Below are positions 29,469 to 40,207 of a stretch of 64,000 bases of DNA, one piece after another. The translations under genes were made by a program, and so were the position numbers. How positions within the stretch are numbered: position 1 is the stretch's first letter; every line of letters begins with the position of its first letter. Location of the stretch: contig NZ_FOEQ01000003.1 of NCBI RefSeq assembly GCF_900110655.1, forward strand, positions 62,001 to 126,000, written 5' to 3'. The notes under the pieces were generated by a model, which searched no databases, was not told where the DNA came from, and worked only from the letters and a program-made list of their open reading frames with translations. The stretch comes from Pseudomonas soli (GTDB lineage Bacteria; Pseudomonadota; Gammaproteobacteria; Pseudomonadales; Pseudomonadaceae).

Positions 29469-30047
29469 CTAGCCGATGTTGGACAGCTTGAGCAGGTGGC
29501 GCAGGTCGTCCAGCACATGCTTGCCCTTGACCTTGGCGTCGTAGCGCAGCACCAGGTTGCCGTGAGGATCGACGATCCACAGTTGCGGGGCAGTGTCGCC
29601 GACCTTCTGGATATAGCGCTGGGCATCCAGCGGGTAGCGTTGCAACTGCGGGTACTCGCGGCCCAGCAGCGCCTGGTAGTCGGCGGCCAGCGGCTGGGCC
29701 GCCGCCAGGGCATGGCTGGCGCGGCTGGCATCGCGGCCCAGGCCGACCTGGATCTGCCGGGCCAGGTACACCAGTTGCTGGCACTCCTCGACACAGGCGC
29801 CCGGAGCGCTGACCAACAGCTGCCAACGCTCGTCCTGGGCATCGATGCCGATATCGGCCCGGCCCTCGCCATTGCCGATCATCACACCGTGATAGCTGCG
29901 ACCTTCCGGTACCCAGAACTTGAGCTTGTACATGCTGGTGGCAAGTATCATCGGCCCGAGCACGACGAACAGGATCAACAGCAGTTGCAGGCGCCCGCGG
30001 GGCTTGCGGCGGTCAGGCACGTCCAGTGGACTCGTGGCGGCGGCCAT
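29469..30047 (-). CDS. Membrane-anchored thioredoxin-like protein of the cox cluster
   Basis: This 192-residue protein has one N-terminal membrane helix (about residues 21-41). Its periplasmic domain resembles thioredoxin-like Sco or redoxin folds without a CxxC (PGACVEECQQLVYL has a C-x3-C pair). The end, LWIVDPHGNLVLRYDAKVKGKHVLDDLRHLLKL, looks like the last strands of such a domain. The ATG at 30047 has AAGGAG. It overlaps the SURF1 gene by 35 bases. Probably it helps oxidase assembly; the C-x3-C suggests copper handling, but this is inference. Confidence 0.8.
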   Translation of the reverse strand: MAAATSPLDVPDRRKPRGRLQLLLILFVVLGPMILATSMYKLKFWVPEGRSYHGVMIGNGEGRADIGIDAQDERWQLLVSAPGACVEECQQLVYLARQIQVGLGRDASRASHALAAAQPLAADYQALLGREYPQLQRYPLDAQRYIQKVGDTAPQLWIVDPHGNLVLRYDAKVKGKHVLDDLRHLLKLSNIG

Positions 30048-30756
30048 GGCGGTTCTCCTTGTCGTTGTGATGCCAGCCGAAATACAGGTAGAGCAGGACC
30101 AGCGCGCTGGCCAGGGCGAACCACTGCACGGCGTAGCCCTGGTGCTTTTCCGGGCCCATGGCGACCACCGGCCAGTCCAGGCGGTAGGCGGCAGGGCCTG
30201 GCTGCAGGCGTAGCTCCTGGGCAAAGCCCTCCCGGCCCAGCTGCTGCCAGAGCCCGGCCGGATCGATCGCAGTCAGCAGTTGCGGCCACTGGCCGTCGGG
30301 GTTGTCCGGGTGCAGTTGGAAGGTCTTGCCCGGCGGCACGTAGACTGTGGCGTCCAGCGCCAGCGCCTGGCTCGGCGTGTCGAAGCGGACCGGCACGCGA
30401 CGGTCGGGCCACGGCAGCCAGCCTCGATTGACCAGCAACCACAGGTCGCTGACCTGGTCGTGGAAGGGCTGCAACAGCTCTACGCCGACCTTGCCGTCGC
30501 GCATCTGGTTATCCAGCAGCAGGCTGTGATCGGCGTCGAACCGGCCATACAGGTGCACGGGGTAGAACGCCGGGTCTGGTAGCTGGCGCAACCGGACAGC
30601 AGTGACCGGCGCCTCGATCTGGCGCTCGGTGTAGGTGGCCAGCAGGTCACGCTTTTCGTCGGCGCGCCGCAGTTGCCAGCAGCCGAGCGCGATCAACCCC
30701 GGTAGCAGCGCAAGCACCACCAGGGTCGGTATCAGGCCTGGGCGAAACGGCTTCAC
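30013..30756 (-). CDS. SURF1-family oxidase assembly protein
   Basis: This 247-residue protein has two membrane helices, at residues 9-28 and about 212-230, around a periplasmic domain. Family motifs are GCWQLRRADEKRDLL, LLVNRGWLPW and GYAVQWFALA. SURF1 helps to insert heme a into subunit I. The start is a GTG at 30756 with GAGG upstream. Confidence 0.92.
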   Translation of the reverse strand: MKPFRPGLIPTLVVLALLPGLIALGCWQLRRADEKRDLLATYTERQIEAPVTAVRLRQLPDPAFYPVHLYGRFDADHSLLLDNQMRDGKVGVELLQPFHDQVSDLWLLVNRGWLPWPDRRVPVRFDTPSQALALDATVYVPPGKTFQLHPDNPDGQWPQLLTAIDPAGLWQQLGREGFAQELRLQPGPAAYRLDWPVVAMGPEKHQGYAVQWFALASALVLLYLYFGWHHNDKENRHGRRHESTGRA

Positions 30757-30818
30757 CAGGGCCTCGTGAGGTCGAGCGCTATACTTGTATCCATCACCGC
30801 ATCCCCCGGAGTTTCGCC

Positions 30819-31022
30819 ATGCTCAAGGCCGCAATTGTCCTGATGCTGCTGGCCACCATCGCCAGCCTGTTCAGTGGCCTGGTGTTCTTGGTCAAGGACG
30901 ACGACCAGTCGACCCGCCTGCTCAAGGCCCTTACCGTGCGCGTCGCCCTCGCCACCCTGACCATCGCCCTGGTGGCCTGGGGCCTGATCAGTGGGCAACT
31001 GGTGTCGCACGCACCTTTCTAA
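30819..31022 (+). CDS. Twin-transmembrane small protein (DUF2909)
   Basis: This 67-residue protein consists of two hydrophobic helices (about residues 4-25 and 41-61) joined by a charged turn KDDDQSTRLLK. Such proteins sit in cox clusters of Pseudomonas. It is encoded on the plus strand inside an otherwise minus-strand cluster, with CGGAG before its ATG, and ends 15 bases from the coxC stop. It might be a small oxidase-associated subunit. Confidence 0.82.
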   Translation: MLKAAIVLMLLATIASLFSGLVFLVKDDDQSTRLLKALTVRVALATLTIALVAWGLISGQLVSHAPF

Positions 31023-31037
31023 GTGTTCCCTCCGTGG

Positions 31038-31925
31038 TCAAAGCACATACACGAAGATGAACAGCCCCACCCACACCACATCGACGAAGTGCCAGTACCA
31101 GCTCGCCGCCTCGAAGCCGAAGTGCTTGTCCGGCTCGAAGTGCCCGCGCAACACCCGGCAGAACATCACGAACAGGATCAGCGTGCCCAAGGTCACGTGC
31201 GCGCCATGGAACCCGGTCAGCATGAAGAACGTCGCGCCGTAGATGCCCGAGCCCAGGGTCAGCCCGAGTTTGTTGTAGGCCTCGTGGTACTCGTAGGCCT
31301 GCAGGGCGAGGAACGCCAGCCCCAGCAGGATCGTCAGCCCCAGCCACAGCTTCAGCGTGCCGCGGTGCCCCTTGCGCAGGGCGTGGTGGGCGATGGTCAC
31401 GGTCACACTGGAGCTCACCAGCAAGATGGTATTGATCAGCGGCAGGTGCCACGGATCTATAACCTCCTTGGGCGGTGGGAACAGTTTCGGGTCCGGTGTG
31501 TGCAGCAGCGGCCAGACGAACTCGAAGTTGGGCCAGAGCATGTGCGTCACACCCTTGGCCCCGTCGCCCCCCAGCCACGGCCCGGCCAGCACCCGCACGT
31601 AGAACAGCGCGCCGAAGAAGGCCAGGAAGAACATCACCTCGGAGAAGATGAACCAGCTCATGCCCCAGCGGAACGAGCGGTCCATCTGCGCGCTGTAGAG
31701 CCCGGCGTGGCTTTCCTTGACCACCGCGCCGAACCAGCCGAACAGCATGTAGGCCAGGAACAGCGCGCCGACGAAGAAGATCAGCGGCCCATGGGACTCC
31801 GGGTGGCCGGCCTTGAGGTCGTTGAACCAGGTGCCGAGCCCGAACACGGTGATGAACATGCCGATCGTGGCAATGATCGGCCACTTGCTCTGCGCCGGTA
31901 CGTAGTAATGCTCGTGGCTTGCCAT
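31038..31925 (-). CDS. coxC: Cytochrome c oxidase subunit III
   Basis: This 295-residue protein has seven transmembrane helices. Typical stretches are SHGPLIFFVGALFLAYMLFGWFGAVV, GMSWFIFSEVMFFLAFFGALFY, FFMLTGFHGAHVTLG and the last ASWYWHFVDVVWVGLFIFVYVL. It stabilises the catalytic core of the aa3 oxidase. The ribosome-binding site AAGGAG is strong. The gene is 16 bases after ctaG. Confidence 0.96.
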   Translation of the reverse strand: MASHEHYYVPAQSKWPIIATIGMFITVFGLGTWFNDLKAGHPESHGPLIFFVGALFLAYMLFGWFGAVVKESHAGLYSAQMDRSFRWGMSWFIFSEVMFFLAFFGALFYVRVLAGPWLGGDGAKGVTHMLWPNFEFVWPLLHTPDPKLFPPPKEVIDPWHLPLINTILLVSSSVTVTIAHHALRKGHRGTLKLWLGLTILLGLAFLALQAYEYHEAYNKLGLTLGSGIYGATFFMLTGFHGAHVTLGTLILFVMFCRVLRGHFEPDKHFGFEAASWYWHFVDVVWVGLFIFVYVL

Positions 31926-31941
31926 GATGTATCTCCTTCCC

Positions 31942-32499
31942 TCAACGGGCGCCCTCGGTCGCGGCGTGGGCGACCGGGGGGTGGCGAGCGGTGATGTCGA
32001 ACAGGGTGTAGGCCAGGGTCAGGTGTTTCACCGACTCCGGCAGGTCGCGGTCGACGATGAAGCGCACCGGCATCTCGATGCGCTCGCCCGGCTGCAGGAC
32101 CTGCTGGGTGAAACAGAAGCACTCGGTCTTGTGAAAGTACGCCGCGGCCTCGGCAGGGGTGATGCTGGGGATGGCCTGGGCGCTCATGGGCTGGTTGGTC
32201 GGGTTGCGGGCCACGAAGATCATCTGGTTCACCGCCCCCGGGTTGACCTCGATCTGGTCGGCGGTGGAGTGGAACTCCCAGCTCATGTCGCCGGCATTGG
32301 TCGACATGAACTGCACCCGCACCGAACGGGTCGGGTCGCTCACCTGGGTGCCCGCGTACTGCCCGCCGGTCTTGCCATTGATACCGAAGGCCTTGCACAT
32401 CACGTCGTAGATCGGCACCAGGGCAAAGCCGAAGGCGAACATCACCACGGTCAGCATCAGCAGGCGGCTGACCAGGCGTTTGAGCGACAAGCCGTCCAT
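31942..32499 (-). CDS. ctaG: CtaG/Cox11, copper insertion factor for CuB
   Basis: This 185-residue protein has one N-terminal membrane helix and a periplasmic immunoglobulin-like domain with the copper motif CFCFTQQ near residue 126 and a third cysteine in YDVMCKAFG near the membrane. It delivers copper to the CuB site of subunit I. It starts 10 bases after the coxA stop. Confidence 0.95.
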   Translation of the reverse strand: MDGLSLKRLVSRLLMLTVVMFAFGFALVPIYDVMCKAFGINGKTGGQYAGTQVSDPTRSVRVQFMSTNAGDMSWEFHSTADQIEVNPGAVNQMIFVARNPTNQPMSAQAIPSITPAEAAAYFHKTECFCFTQQVLQPGERIEMPVRFIVDRDLPESVKHLTLAYTLFDITARHPPVAHAATEGAR

Positions 32500-32509
32500 G
32501 GGCGGGCTC

Positions 32510-34099
<1,590 letters not shown>

Positions 34100-34142
34100 G
34101 TCCTGTCTCCTGCAATCCACTGACTGCCGCGGGTAGCCCGGC

Positions 34143-35270
34143 TCATTGCGCTTCGGCCTGCTTGAGCGCCAGCACGTCCTTCGGCGTGACCATGTCGCCC
34201 TTGTTGTTGCCCCAGGCGTTGCGCTCGTAGGTGACCACCGCGGCGATATCGACTTCCGAAAGCTGCTTGCCGAATGCCGCCATGGCGGTGCCCGGCTTGC
34301 CGTGGAAGACGATGCCCAGGTGCGCTTCCTTGGGCCCGGTGGCGATCTTCGAGCCCTTGAGGGCAGGGAACATCGGCGGCAACCCCTGGCCTTCGGCCTG
34401 GTGACAGGCCACGCAGGTGGTGTGGTAGACCTTGTCGCCACGCGCCACCAGCTCTTCGAGGGTCCATTCCTTGCTGGTCAGCTCCTTGAGCTTGGCCGCC
34501 TCGGCCTTGCGCTCGCCGAGCCAGGTGTCGTAGTCGGCCTTGGATTTCACTTCGACCACCACCGGCATGAAGCCATGGTCCTTGCCGCACAGTTCGGTGC
34601 ACTGGCCACGGTAGATCCCGGGCTTCTCGACCCGGGTCCAGGCTTCGTTGACGAAGCCGGGGATGGCATCACGCTTGACCGCGAAGGCCGGCACCCACCA
34701 GGAATGGATGACGTCGGCAGCGGTCACCAGGAAGCGCACCTTGGCGCCCACCGGCAGCACCAGCGGCTGGTCGACTTCGAGCAGGTAGTGCTCGTCCTTC
34801 GGTGAATTGTTGTGGATCTGCTCGGCGGGGGTGGCCAGGTTGCTGAAGAACTCGACGTCCTGGCCCAGGTACTTGTAGTGCCACTTCCACTGGTAGCCGG
34901 TGACCTGGATATCGATGTCCGAGTCGCTGGCGTCGTAGATGTCGATCAGGGTCTTGGTGGCCGGGATGGCCATGGCCACGAGGATCAGGAAGGGCACGAC
35001 GGTCCAGAGGATCTCGACCCAGGTATGCTCGTGGAAGTGCGCGGCCTGCTGCCCGGTGGAACGGCGGTGGACGACCATCGACCAGAACATCGCGCCGAAC
35101 ACCACGATGCCGATGATCACGCAGATCCAGAAGATGGTCATGTGCAGGTCGAACACCGCGTGGGAGACTTCCGTCGCCCCGGGCGCCATGTTCACCGTCC
35201 ATGCGGCCTGTGCCTGACCAAACAATGACCACAGCAACAGGCCCATCCAGACATGTGGATGTCGCATCAT
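34143..35270 (-). CDS. coxB: Cytochrome c oxidase subunit II with fused cytochrome c domain
   Basis: This 375-residue subunit accepts electrons through CuA. It has a signal peptide, two membrane helices (about residues 42-62 and 86-106), the CuA domain with GYQWKWHYKY, IHSWWVPAF and GQCTELCGKDHGFMP, and a C-terminal cytochrome c domain with CVACH. This makes it a caa3-like subunit, as is usual in Pseudomonas. It is the first gene of the cox operon. ATG 35270 has AAGGGGAA upstream. Confidence 0.97.
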   Translation of the reverse strand: MMRHPHVWMGLLLWSLFGQAQAAWTVNMAPGATEVSHAVFDLHMTIFWICVIIGIVVFGAMFWSMVVHRRSTGQQAAHFHEHTWVEILWTVVPFLILVAMAIPATKTLIDIYDASDSDIDIQVTGYQWKWHYKYLGQDVEFFSNLATPAEQIHNNSPKDEHYLLEVDQPLVLPVGAKVRFLVTAADVIHSWWVPAFAVKRDAIPGFVNEAWTRVEKPGIYRGQCTELCGKDHGFMPVVVEVKSKADYDTWLGERKAEAAKLKELTSKEWTLEELVARGDKVYHTTCVACHQAEGQGLPPMFPALKGSKIATGPKEAHLGIVFHGKPGTAMAAFGKQLSEVDIAAVVTYERNAWGNNKGDMVTPKDVLALKQAEAQ

Positions 35271-35421
35271 TGCGGGTTCCCCTTATCGTTCTTGTAGTCC
35301 CGGAGGCGTGGACGACCTGCTACGACAAAGGGGGGAACGGTGGCCAAGACTGCCTGGCTTCGACGACCGAGCCCCCTGCTTAAGGCAGTCGGGCCTCATC
35401 AACGAATCACGTTTCAAGCGG

Positions 35422-35449
35422 AGTATAGACACCGACGAATGGGGCGCAA
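35422..35449 (-). promoter_or_regulatory. Sigma-70-type promoter for the cox operon
   Basis: On the minus strand TTGCGC (35449-35444), a 16-base spacer and TATACT (35427-35422) form a good housekeeping promoter about 150 bases before coxB. The rest of the 381-base gap (35271-35651) holds the long coxB leader, and I see no other clear signals in it. A GGAG site precedes the gene at 35652. Confidence 0.5.
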
Positions 35450-35651
35450 CGCAGGGACTGAAATGATCTTCACGCAACCAAACGTTTGCGCTGAAAGGCC
35501 CATGGATACTGGGCCGGGACACAATAATGGCACATTGATATAGCCAATTTCCTACACGTGCCTCAGAGATATAACAAATGCGTCTTAGCGATTCTCGTAA
35601 GCAAGCTAACTTAGTGTCTTCCGTTTGTAACGCCTTGTCCCTGGAGTTGTC

Positions 35652-36293
35652 ATGAACATCGCTGCTGTACGCGAGCAGATCGAAAACGCCCATCAACATG
35701 AGAGCCGCACAGGCCAACTGAAAAACCGTCTCGAGAAGCAACTGCCACACCTGCACCCTTCGATTCACCTACCCCAGCAGGACGCCCAGGGTACTTTGGC
35801 CCGCTTCGTCGGCGCCTATATCAACGAGGTTCCAGAACTGCTCGAAGCCGCGCACACCGTGGCCCTCGAGGCCGGCATCGAATCGCAGATCAAGCCAGTG
35901 CTGAAGATTGCCGAGGCCTATTTCCTGCAGCCACCGAGCGTGATGGCGGGGCAGGTCGGGCTGGACTGCCTGTTGGACGAGGCCTACCTGGCGCATCGCT
36001 TGGTCGAGGAAGTCAACGACCTGTATATCCGCCATTTCCAGCAGCCGCTGATTCCGGTGGATACCACGGTCGCCAACCTGATCGCCCACCAGCTGATCGG
36101 CGAGACCTTCGCCAACCAGCTGGATGAGGTGGTGCATCACTCGGTGGACGAGATGCTCGATGACGAGAGCTTTGCCGTGGAGTCAGTCGAGCACTATCGC
36201 GACAAGCTGTCGAACCCGGAAACCGGAGAGGCCTGGAAACGCTGGCCATGCCTGTCGCGCCAGCTGGGCGTGGAGTTGAGCCAGTCGGCCTGA
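35652..36293 (+). CDS. Conserved Pseudomonas protein of unknown function
   Basis: This 213-residue protein is soluble, acidic and mostly helical, without signal peptide or membrane segment. Proteins of this kind sit divergently from coxB and next to the SulP-carbonic anhydrase pair in other Pseudomonas. I recognise no domain. The ATG at 35652 has GGAG eight bases upstream. Confidence 0.78.
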   Translation: MNIAAVREQIENAHQHESRTGQLKNRLEKQLPHLHPSIHLPQQDAQGTLARFVGAYINEVPELLEAAHTVALEAGIESQIKPVLKIAEAYFLQPPSVMAGQVGLDCLLDEAYLAHRLVEEVNDLYIRHFQQPLIPVDTTVANLIAHQLIGETFANQLDEVVHHSVDEMLDDESFAVESVEHYRDKLSNPETGEAWKRWPCLSRQLGVELSQSA

Positions 36294-36311
36294 GTTGACC
36301 TGATCCGACCC

Positions 36312-36371
36312 TATCACGGGGCAAGCCCGCTCTCACGAACTCGATCATGGGAGTGGGCTTGCCCCACGATA
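36312..36371. repeat. Imperfect REP inverted repeat
   Basis: TATCACGGGGCAAGCCCGCT and an imperfect complement (ending GGGCTTGCCCCACGATA) form a REP pair between two converging genes. Confidence 0.75.
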
Positions 36372-36389
36372 GGCCGCTACAGACTTACC

Positions 36390-37925
36390 CTAAGCGCCAA
36401 CCCCCGCCGTAGTCCGCAACCTTCCCTCGACCCGCCGCTTCAGACGCCGCTGCTCCAGCACCAGCCGCGAGCCCTTGGCCGCGCCGCTGCGGCCCCAGTC
36501 CTCCAGCAGTTCCAGGCAGGAATGGTCGATATAGCTCAGGTTGCCGAGCGGCACGTGCAGCGTGGTTCCCTCCGGCACGGAATCCAGCACCTGGGTCAGC
36601 GCCGGCACCTTGAGGAAGGTGGCCGCGCCGCCAAGGCGAAGCTCCATGTGCCCCGGCTCGTCCAGCGCCACCAGGTTGATCTTCAACCGCGCCGCCTTCA
36701 GCGCCAGTTTCAGCAGGGTCAGGGCAAAGCCCAGCAGCACGCCGGTCAGCAAGTCGGTAAAGATGATTGCCAGGGCCGTCGCCGCATAGGTGAACATCGG
36801 CATCCGCCCGTAGCGGCCCAGGCCGCGGAACGCCTTGAAGTCCACCAGTTTCACGCCGGTGTAGACCAACACCCCGGCCAGGCTGGCCACCGGGATCTGT
36901 TGCAGCACACTGCTCAGCGCCACGACGAACGCCAACAACCACAGGCCATGCAGGATCGCCGAGGCGCGAGTCTGCGCACCGGCCTGGACATTGGCCGAAC
37001 TGCGTACGATCACACCGGTCATCGGCAATGCGCCGAGCACGCCGCAGAGCATGTTGCCGATACCCTGCGCCGACAGCTCTCGGTCGAAATCCGAGCGCTG
37101 GCCACTGTGCATGCGATCGACTGCCGCCGCGGACAACAAGGTCTCGGCGCTGGCGATGAAGGCCAGGGCGAAGGCCGCCACCAATAGGGTCGGGTCGGCC
37201 AGCTTGAGCAGGTCGTCGGGGCGCAGCCAGTCAATGGCCTCGGACAGGTCCGCAGGTACCTGCACGCGGTTGACCGGCAGAGCCAGCCACAAGCTGACAG
37301 CGGTCATTGCCGCCACACCGAGCAAGGCACCGGGAATGAAGCGCAGGCGTTGCGGGCGCCAGCGCTCCCAGCCCCACATGATGGCGATGGTGCCCAGGCC
37401 CAACGCGCCGGCCTGCCAACCGGCGCCTGCGCTTTCCAGCGGCAGGGCCGAGGCCAGCGTCGCCGGGAAGCCCAGCAGGTTGTCCACGCCCGATGGCTGG
37501 GGCGCCGTGTCGAACATCACGTGCACTTGGGACAGCACGATCAGCACGCCGATCCCGGCAAGCATGCCGTATACCACCGCTGGTGCGGTGACCCGGAACC
37601 AGCAGCCCAGGCGCAAGCGCCCGGCCAGCAGTTGCAGCAGGCCGGCCAACAGCAGGATCGGCCCGAGCATGGCCACGCCATGCTGGCGCACCAGCTCGAA
37701 CACCAGCACCGCCAGGCCCGCCGCCGGGCCGCTCACCTGCAACGGAGAACCGGCGAGGAAGCCCACGACGATGCCACCGATGATCCCGGTGATCAGCCCT
37801 TTTGCGGGCGGCATGCCCGAGGCGATGGCGATACCCATGCACAAGGGCAGGGCTACCAGGAAGACCACCACCGAAGCCAGCAACTCACGCGGCATGGCCG
37901 CCTTTATCTGTGTCATGTTCACCAT
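36390..37925 (-). CDS. SulP-family anion (bicarbonate or sulfate) transporter with STAS domain
   Basis: This 511-residue transporter has about 12 to 14 membrane segments (ASGMPPAKGLITGIIGG, SGPAAGLAVLVFELV, FIASAETLLSAAAVDRMHSG) and a C-terminal STAS domain (about residues 420-495; LSYIDHSCLELLEDW). Its place beside a beta-carbonic anhydrase suggests bicarbonate as the substrate, as in known SulP-carbonic anhydrase fusions and pairs. Sulfate cannot be excluded. The ATG at 37925 follows AAAGGAG. Confidence 0.88.
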   Translation of the reverse strand: MVNMTQIKAAMPRELLASVVVFLVALPLCMGIAIASGMPPAKGLITGIIGGIVVGFLAGSPLQVSGPAAGLAVLVFELVRQHGVAMLGPILLLAGLLQLLAGRLRLGCWFRVTAPAVVYGMLAGIGVLIVLSQVHVMFDTAPQPSGVDNLLGFPATLASALPLESAGAGWQAGALGLGTIAIMWGWERWRPQRLRFIPGALLGVAAMTAVSLWLALPVNRVQVPADLSEAIDWLRPDDLLKLADPTLLVAAFALAFIASAETLLSAAAVDRMHSGQRSDFDRELSAQGIGNMLCGVLGALPMTGVIVRSSANVQAGAQTRASAILHGLWLLAFVVALSSVLQQIPVASLAGVLVYTGVKLVDFKAFRGLGRYGRMPMFTYAATALAIIFTDLLTGVLLGFALTLLKLALKAARLKINLVALDEPGHMELRLGGAATFLKVPALTQVLDSVPEGTTLHVPLGNLSYIDHSCLELLEDWGRSGAAKGSRLVLEQRRLKRRVEGRLRTTAGVGA

Positions 37926-38113
37926 GTAGCTCCTTTCTAGATTCACGGCCATTCCGCTGACCGCTAGCACGGGGAAGCCTGAACGACGCGCAGGCGTGGG
38001 CCGCCAGCGGGACTGCCGGCACGGCATTCAGGAAGATTCAAGGCAGGCGAAGGCCGCGCCGCACCCATCGGGTGCAGCCGGCAATCAAGGCTTGTTCAGC
38101 GTGTTGGGGTCGC

Positions 38114-38833
38114 TTAGTAGCGGCCTCTCGGTGTGGCAGAAGGGATCGACTCGCCTGCGGTCAGCGGCAGGAAGCGGTCGCTGGCGGCATCGTAGGCTTC
38201 GATCTGGCTGGTTTCGATGTCGTAGATCCAGCCATGGATGTGCAACTGGCCGGCCGCCAGGCGCGAGGCGACCGAAGGATGGGTACGCAGGTGGTGCAGC
38301 TGGGCGATGACGTTTTCCTTGGTCAGCAGCTGCATGCTTTCGTGCTCGCTGCCGCAGGAGCAGTTGTCTTCGATCACGGTCCGAGCCACTTCGGCATGGC
38401 GCAGCCAGGCGGAAACGGTCGGCATCTTGGCCAGCGATTGCGGGTTGAGCACCGCGCGCATGGCACCGCAGTCGGAGTGACCGCAGACGATGATGTGGTG
38501 CACGCCCAAGGCCAGCACCGCGTACTCGATGGCGCTCGACACACCGCCGTTCATCTGCCCGTACGGCGGTACGACGTTGCCGACGTTACGGGTGACGAAC
38601 AGGTCGCCCGGCGAACTTTGGGTGATCAGCTCAGGAACGATACGCGAATCGGCGCAGGTGATGAACATCGCCCGCGGCTTCTGCGCGGTGGCCAGTTTCT
38701 TGAACAGCTCTTGCTGCTCGGGGAAGACTTCGGTGTGGAACCGCAGGAAGCCGTCGACGATATGCTTGAGGGCGGCATCGGCGCTTTCGGCGGGTGCGGC
38801 CGGGACAACCTTGGATGGGTCCTTGACGGGCAT
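38114..38833 (-). CDS. can: Beta-class carbonic anhydrase
   Basis: This 239-residue zinc enzyme interconverts CO2 and bicarbonate. The zinc ligands lie in ITCADSR (Cys and the Asp-Arg dyad) and in CGHSDCGAM (His and Cys). The N-terminal 20 residues are unstructured and not a good signal peptide, so it is cytoplasmic. AGAGGAT precedes the ATG. It is 188 bases upstream of the SulP transporter and in the same direction. Confidence 0.95.
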   Translation of the reverse strand: MPVKDPSKVVPAAPAESADAALKHIVDGFLRFHTEVFPEQQELFKKLATAQKPRAMFITCADSRIVPELITQSSPGDLFVTRNVGNVVPPYGQMNGGVSSAIEYAVLALGVHHIIVCGHSDCGAMRAVLNPQSLAKMPTVSAWLRHAEVARTVIEDNCSCGSEHESMQLLTKENVIAQLHHLRTHPSVASRLAAGQLHIHGWIYDIETSQIEAYDAASDRFLPLTAGESIPSATPRGRY

Positions 38834-39137
38834 GATTCATCCTCTGGACGGTTTGAAAGTGAATTCCATGTTACCGGGGAAAGATCAGGGTGACGCGGGG
38901 ATTTAGATGACGCGCACGGGTAAATAATCACAGTCACCGCTGACTCATGACTCACGCTAGCGTAGGAAACTTAACTGAAACTTAATTGCGCAGGCTCTAG
39001 AACGGGCGTTCTGGATAGGAGAGGGGAGAACTGGATAATAGCAAAAAAGCATCAGATGCCAAGCTGCATGAGTGAAATTGTTGGGTTGCTTTAGTTGTAC
39101 TTATAGAGCTCGACTTCCCGATTGAACGAGCCGCTGG
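38834..39137. other. Intergenic stretch between carbonic anhydrase and radical SAM genes
   Basis: No gene is seen. The AT-richer sequence contains a direct repeat AACTTAA-CTGA-AACTTAA (near 38967-38984) and an inverted repeat AGAAC-GGGC-GTTCT (near 38998-39012). It probably holds the promoter of the carbonic anhydrase gene, but I could not place it with confidence. Confidence 0.4.
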
Positions 39138-40193
39138 CTAGAACAGCGCCATCTGAGCACCGGGAGGACAGAATGCGCTGCAGTCCAGCGCCAACTCCTC
39201 ACGCCCTTCGAACCCCAGCCGCCTGGCCGCCTTGCGAAAGCGCTGCGCCAGCAAGTCAGCGAACACCCCTTCACCGCGCATCCGCGCACCGAAGCGGCTG
39301 TCGTACAGTTCACCGCCCCGGCTCTGACGAATCAGGCTCAGCACATGCGCGGCCCGCTGCGGGTAGTGATCGTGCAGCCACTGCTCGAACAACGGCGCCA
39401 CCTCCAGCGGCAAGCGCAGCATCATGTACGCCGCGCTCTGCGCGCCGGCCTCCTTCGCCGCCTGCAGCAGGTGCTCCAGTTCGCTGTCATTGATCATCGG
39501 GATCATCGGCGAGCACAGCACGCCCACCGGCACACCGGCCTCACGCAGCACGCGAATAGCGCGCAGGCGCGCCTTTGGAGCGGCCGCACGTGGTTCGAGG
39601 GTGCGCTTGAGCTCATCGTCCAGGGTGGTGAGGCTGATCATCACCCGCGCCAGGCGCTGGCTGGCCAGCTCGCTCAACAGGTCCAGGTCGCGCAGCACCA
39701 GCGAGCCCTTGGTGACAATGGTCACTGGGTGGCGGTAGCGCAGCAGAACTTCGAGCAGGCGCCGGGTCAGCTGTTGTTCGCGCTCGATGGGCTGATAAGG
39801 GTCAGTGTTGGACCCCAGGTTGATCGGCGCACAGACGTAGCCAGGCTTGCTCAACTGCTGCTCGAGCACCTCGGCGGCGTTGGTCTTGGCGATCAGCTTG
39901 GTTTCGAAGTCCAGGCCGGGGGAGAGGTCCCAGTAGGCGTGGCTGGGACGGGCGTAACAGTAGATGCAGCCATGCTCGCAACCGCGATACGGATTTATGG
40001 AGCGGTCGAAGGGCAGGTCAGGGGAGGTATTGCGGGCGATGATGGTCTTCGCCACCTCGATCCGTACCTCGGTGCCCTGGGTTATCGGCACCTCCTGGTA
40101 CCACCCGTCATCCTCGGCCACCGCACGACTCGGGGCGAAACGGTTGTGCGGGTTGCTGGCGGTGCCGCGGCCGCGGATGGGAGAAGTAGACAT
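39138..40193 (-). CDS. PA0069-family radical SAM protein, SOS-controlled
   Basis: This 351-residue protein carries the radical SAM cluster motif C-x3-C-x2-C in RGCEHGCIYCYARPSH and the later INLGSNTDPYQPIE and ILREAGVPVGVLCSPMIPMIND, which recall the SplB/spore photoproduct lyase-like branch. The reaction is unknown. A LexA box lies 16 bases before the start, so it should respond to DNA damage; the P. aeruginosa homologue PA0069 is reported among LexA-regulated genes. ATG 40193 is chosen over an in-frame start at 40241 because the LexA box lies between the two. Confidence 0.9.
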   Translation of the reverse strand: MSTSPIRGRGTASNPHNRFAPSRAVAEDDGWYQEVPITQGTEVRIEVAKTIIARNTSPDLPFDRSINPYRGCEHGCIYCYARPSHAYWDLSPGLDFETKLIAKTNAAEVLEQQLSKPGYVCAPINLGSNTDPYQPIEREQQLTRRLLEVLLRYRHPVTIVTKGSLVLRDLDLLSELASQRLARVMISLTTLDDELKRTLEPRAAAPKARLRAIRVLREAGVPVGVLCSPMIPMINDSELEHLLQAAKEAGAQSAAYMMLRLPLEVAPLFEQWLHDHYPQRAAHVLSLIRQSRGGELYDSRFGARMRGEGVFADLLAQRFRKAARRLGFEGREELALDCSAFCPPGAQMALF

Positions 40194-40207
40194 GACGACA
40201 ATCCATT

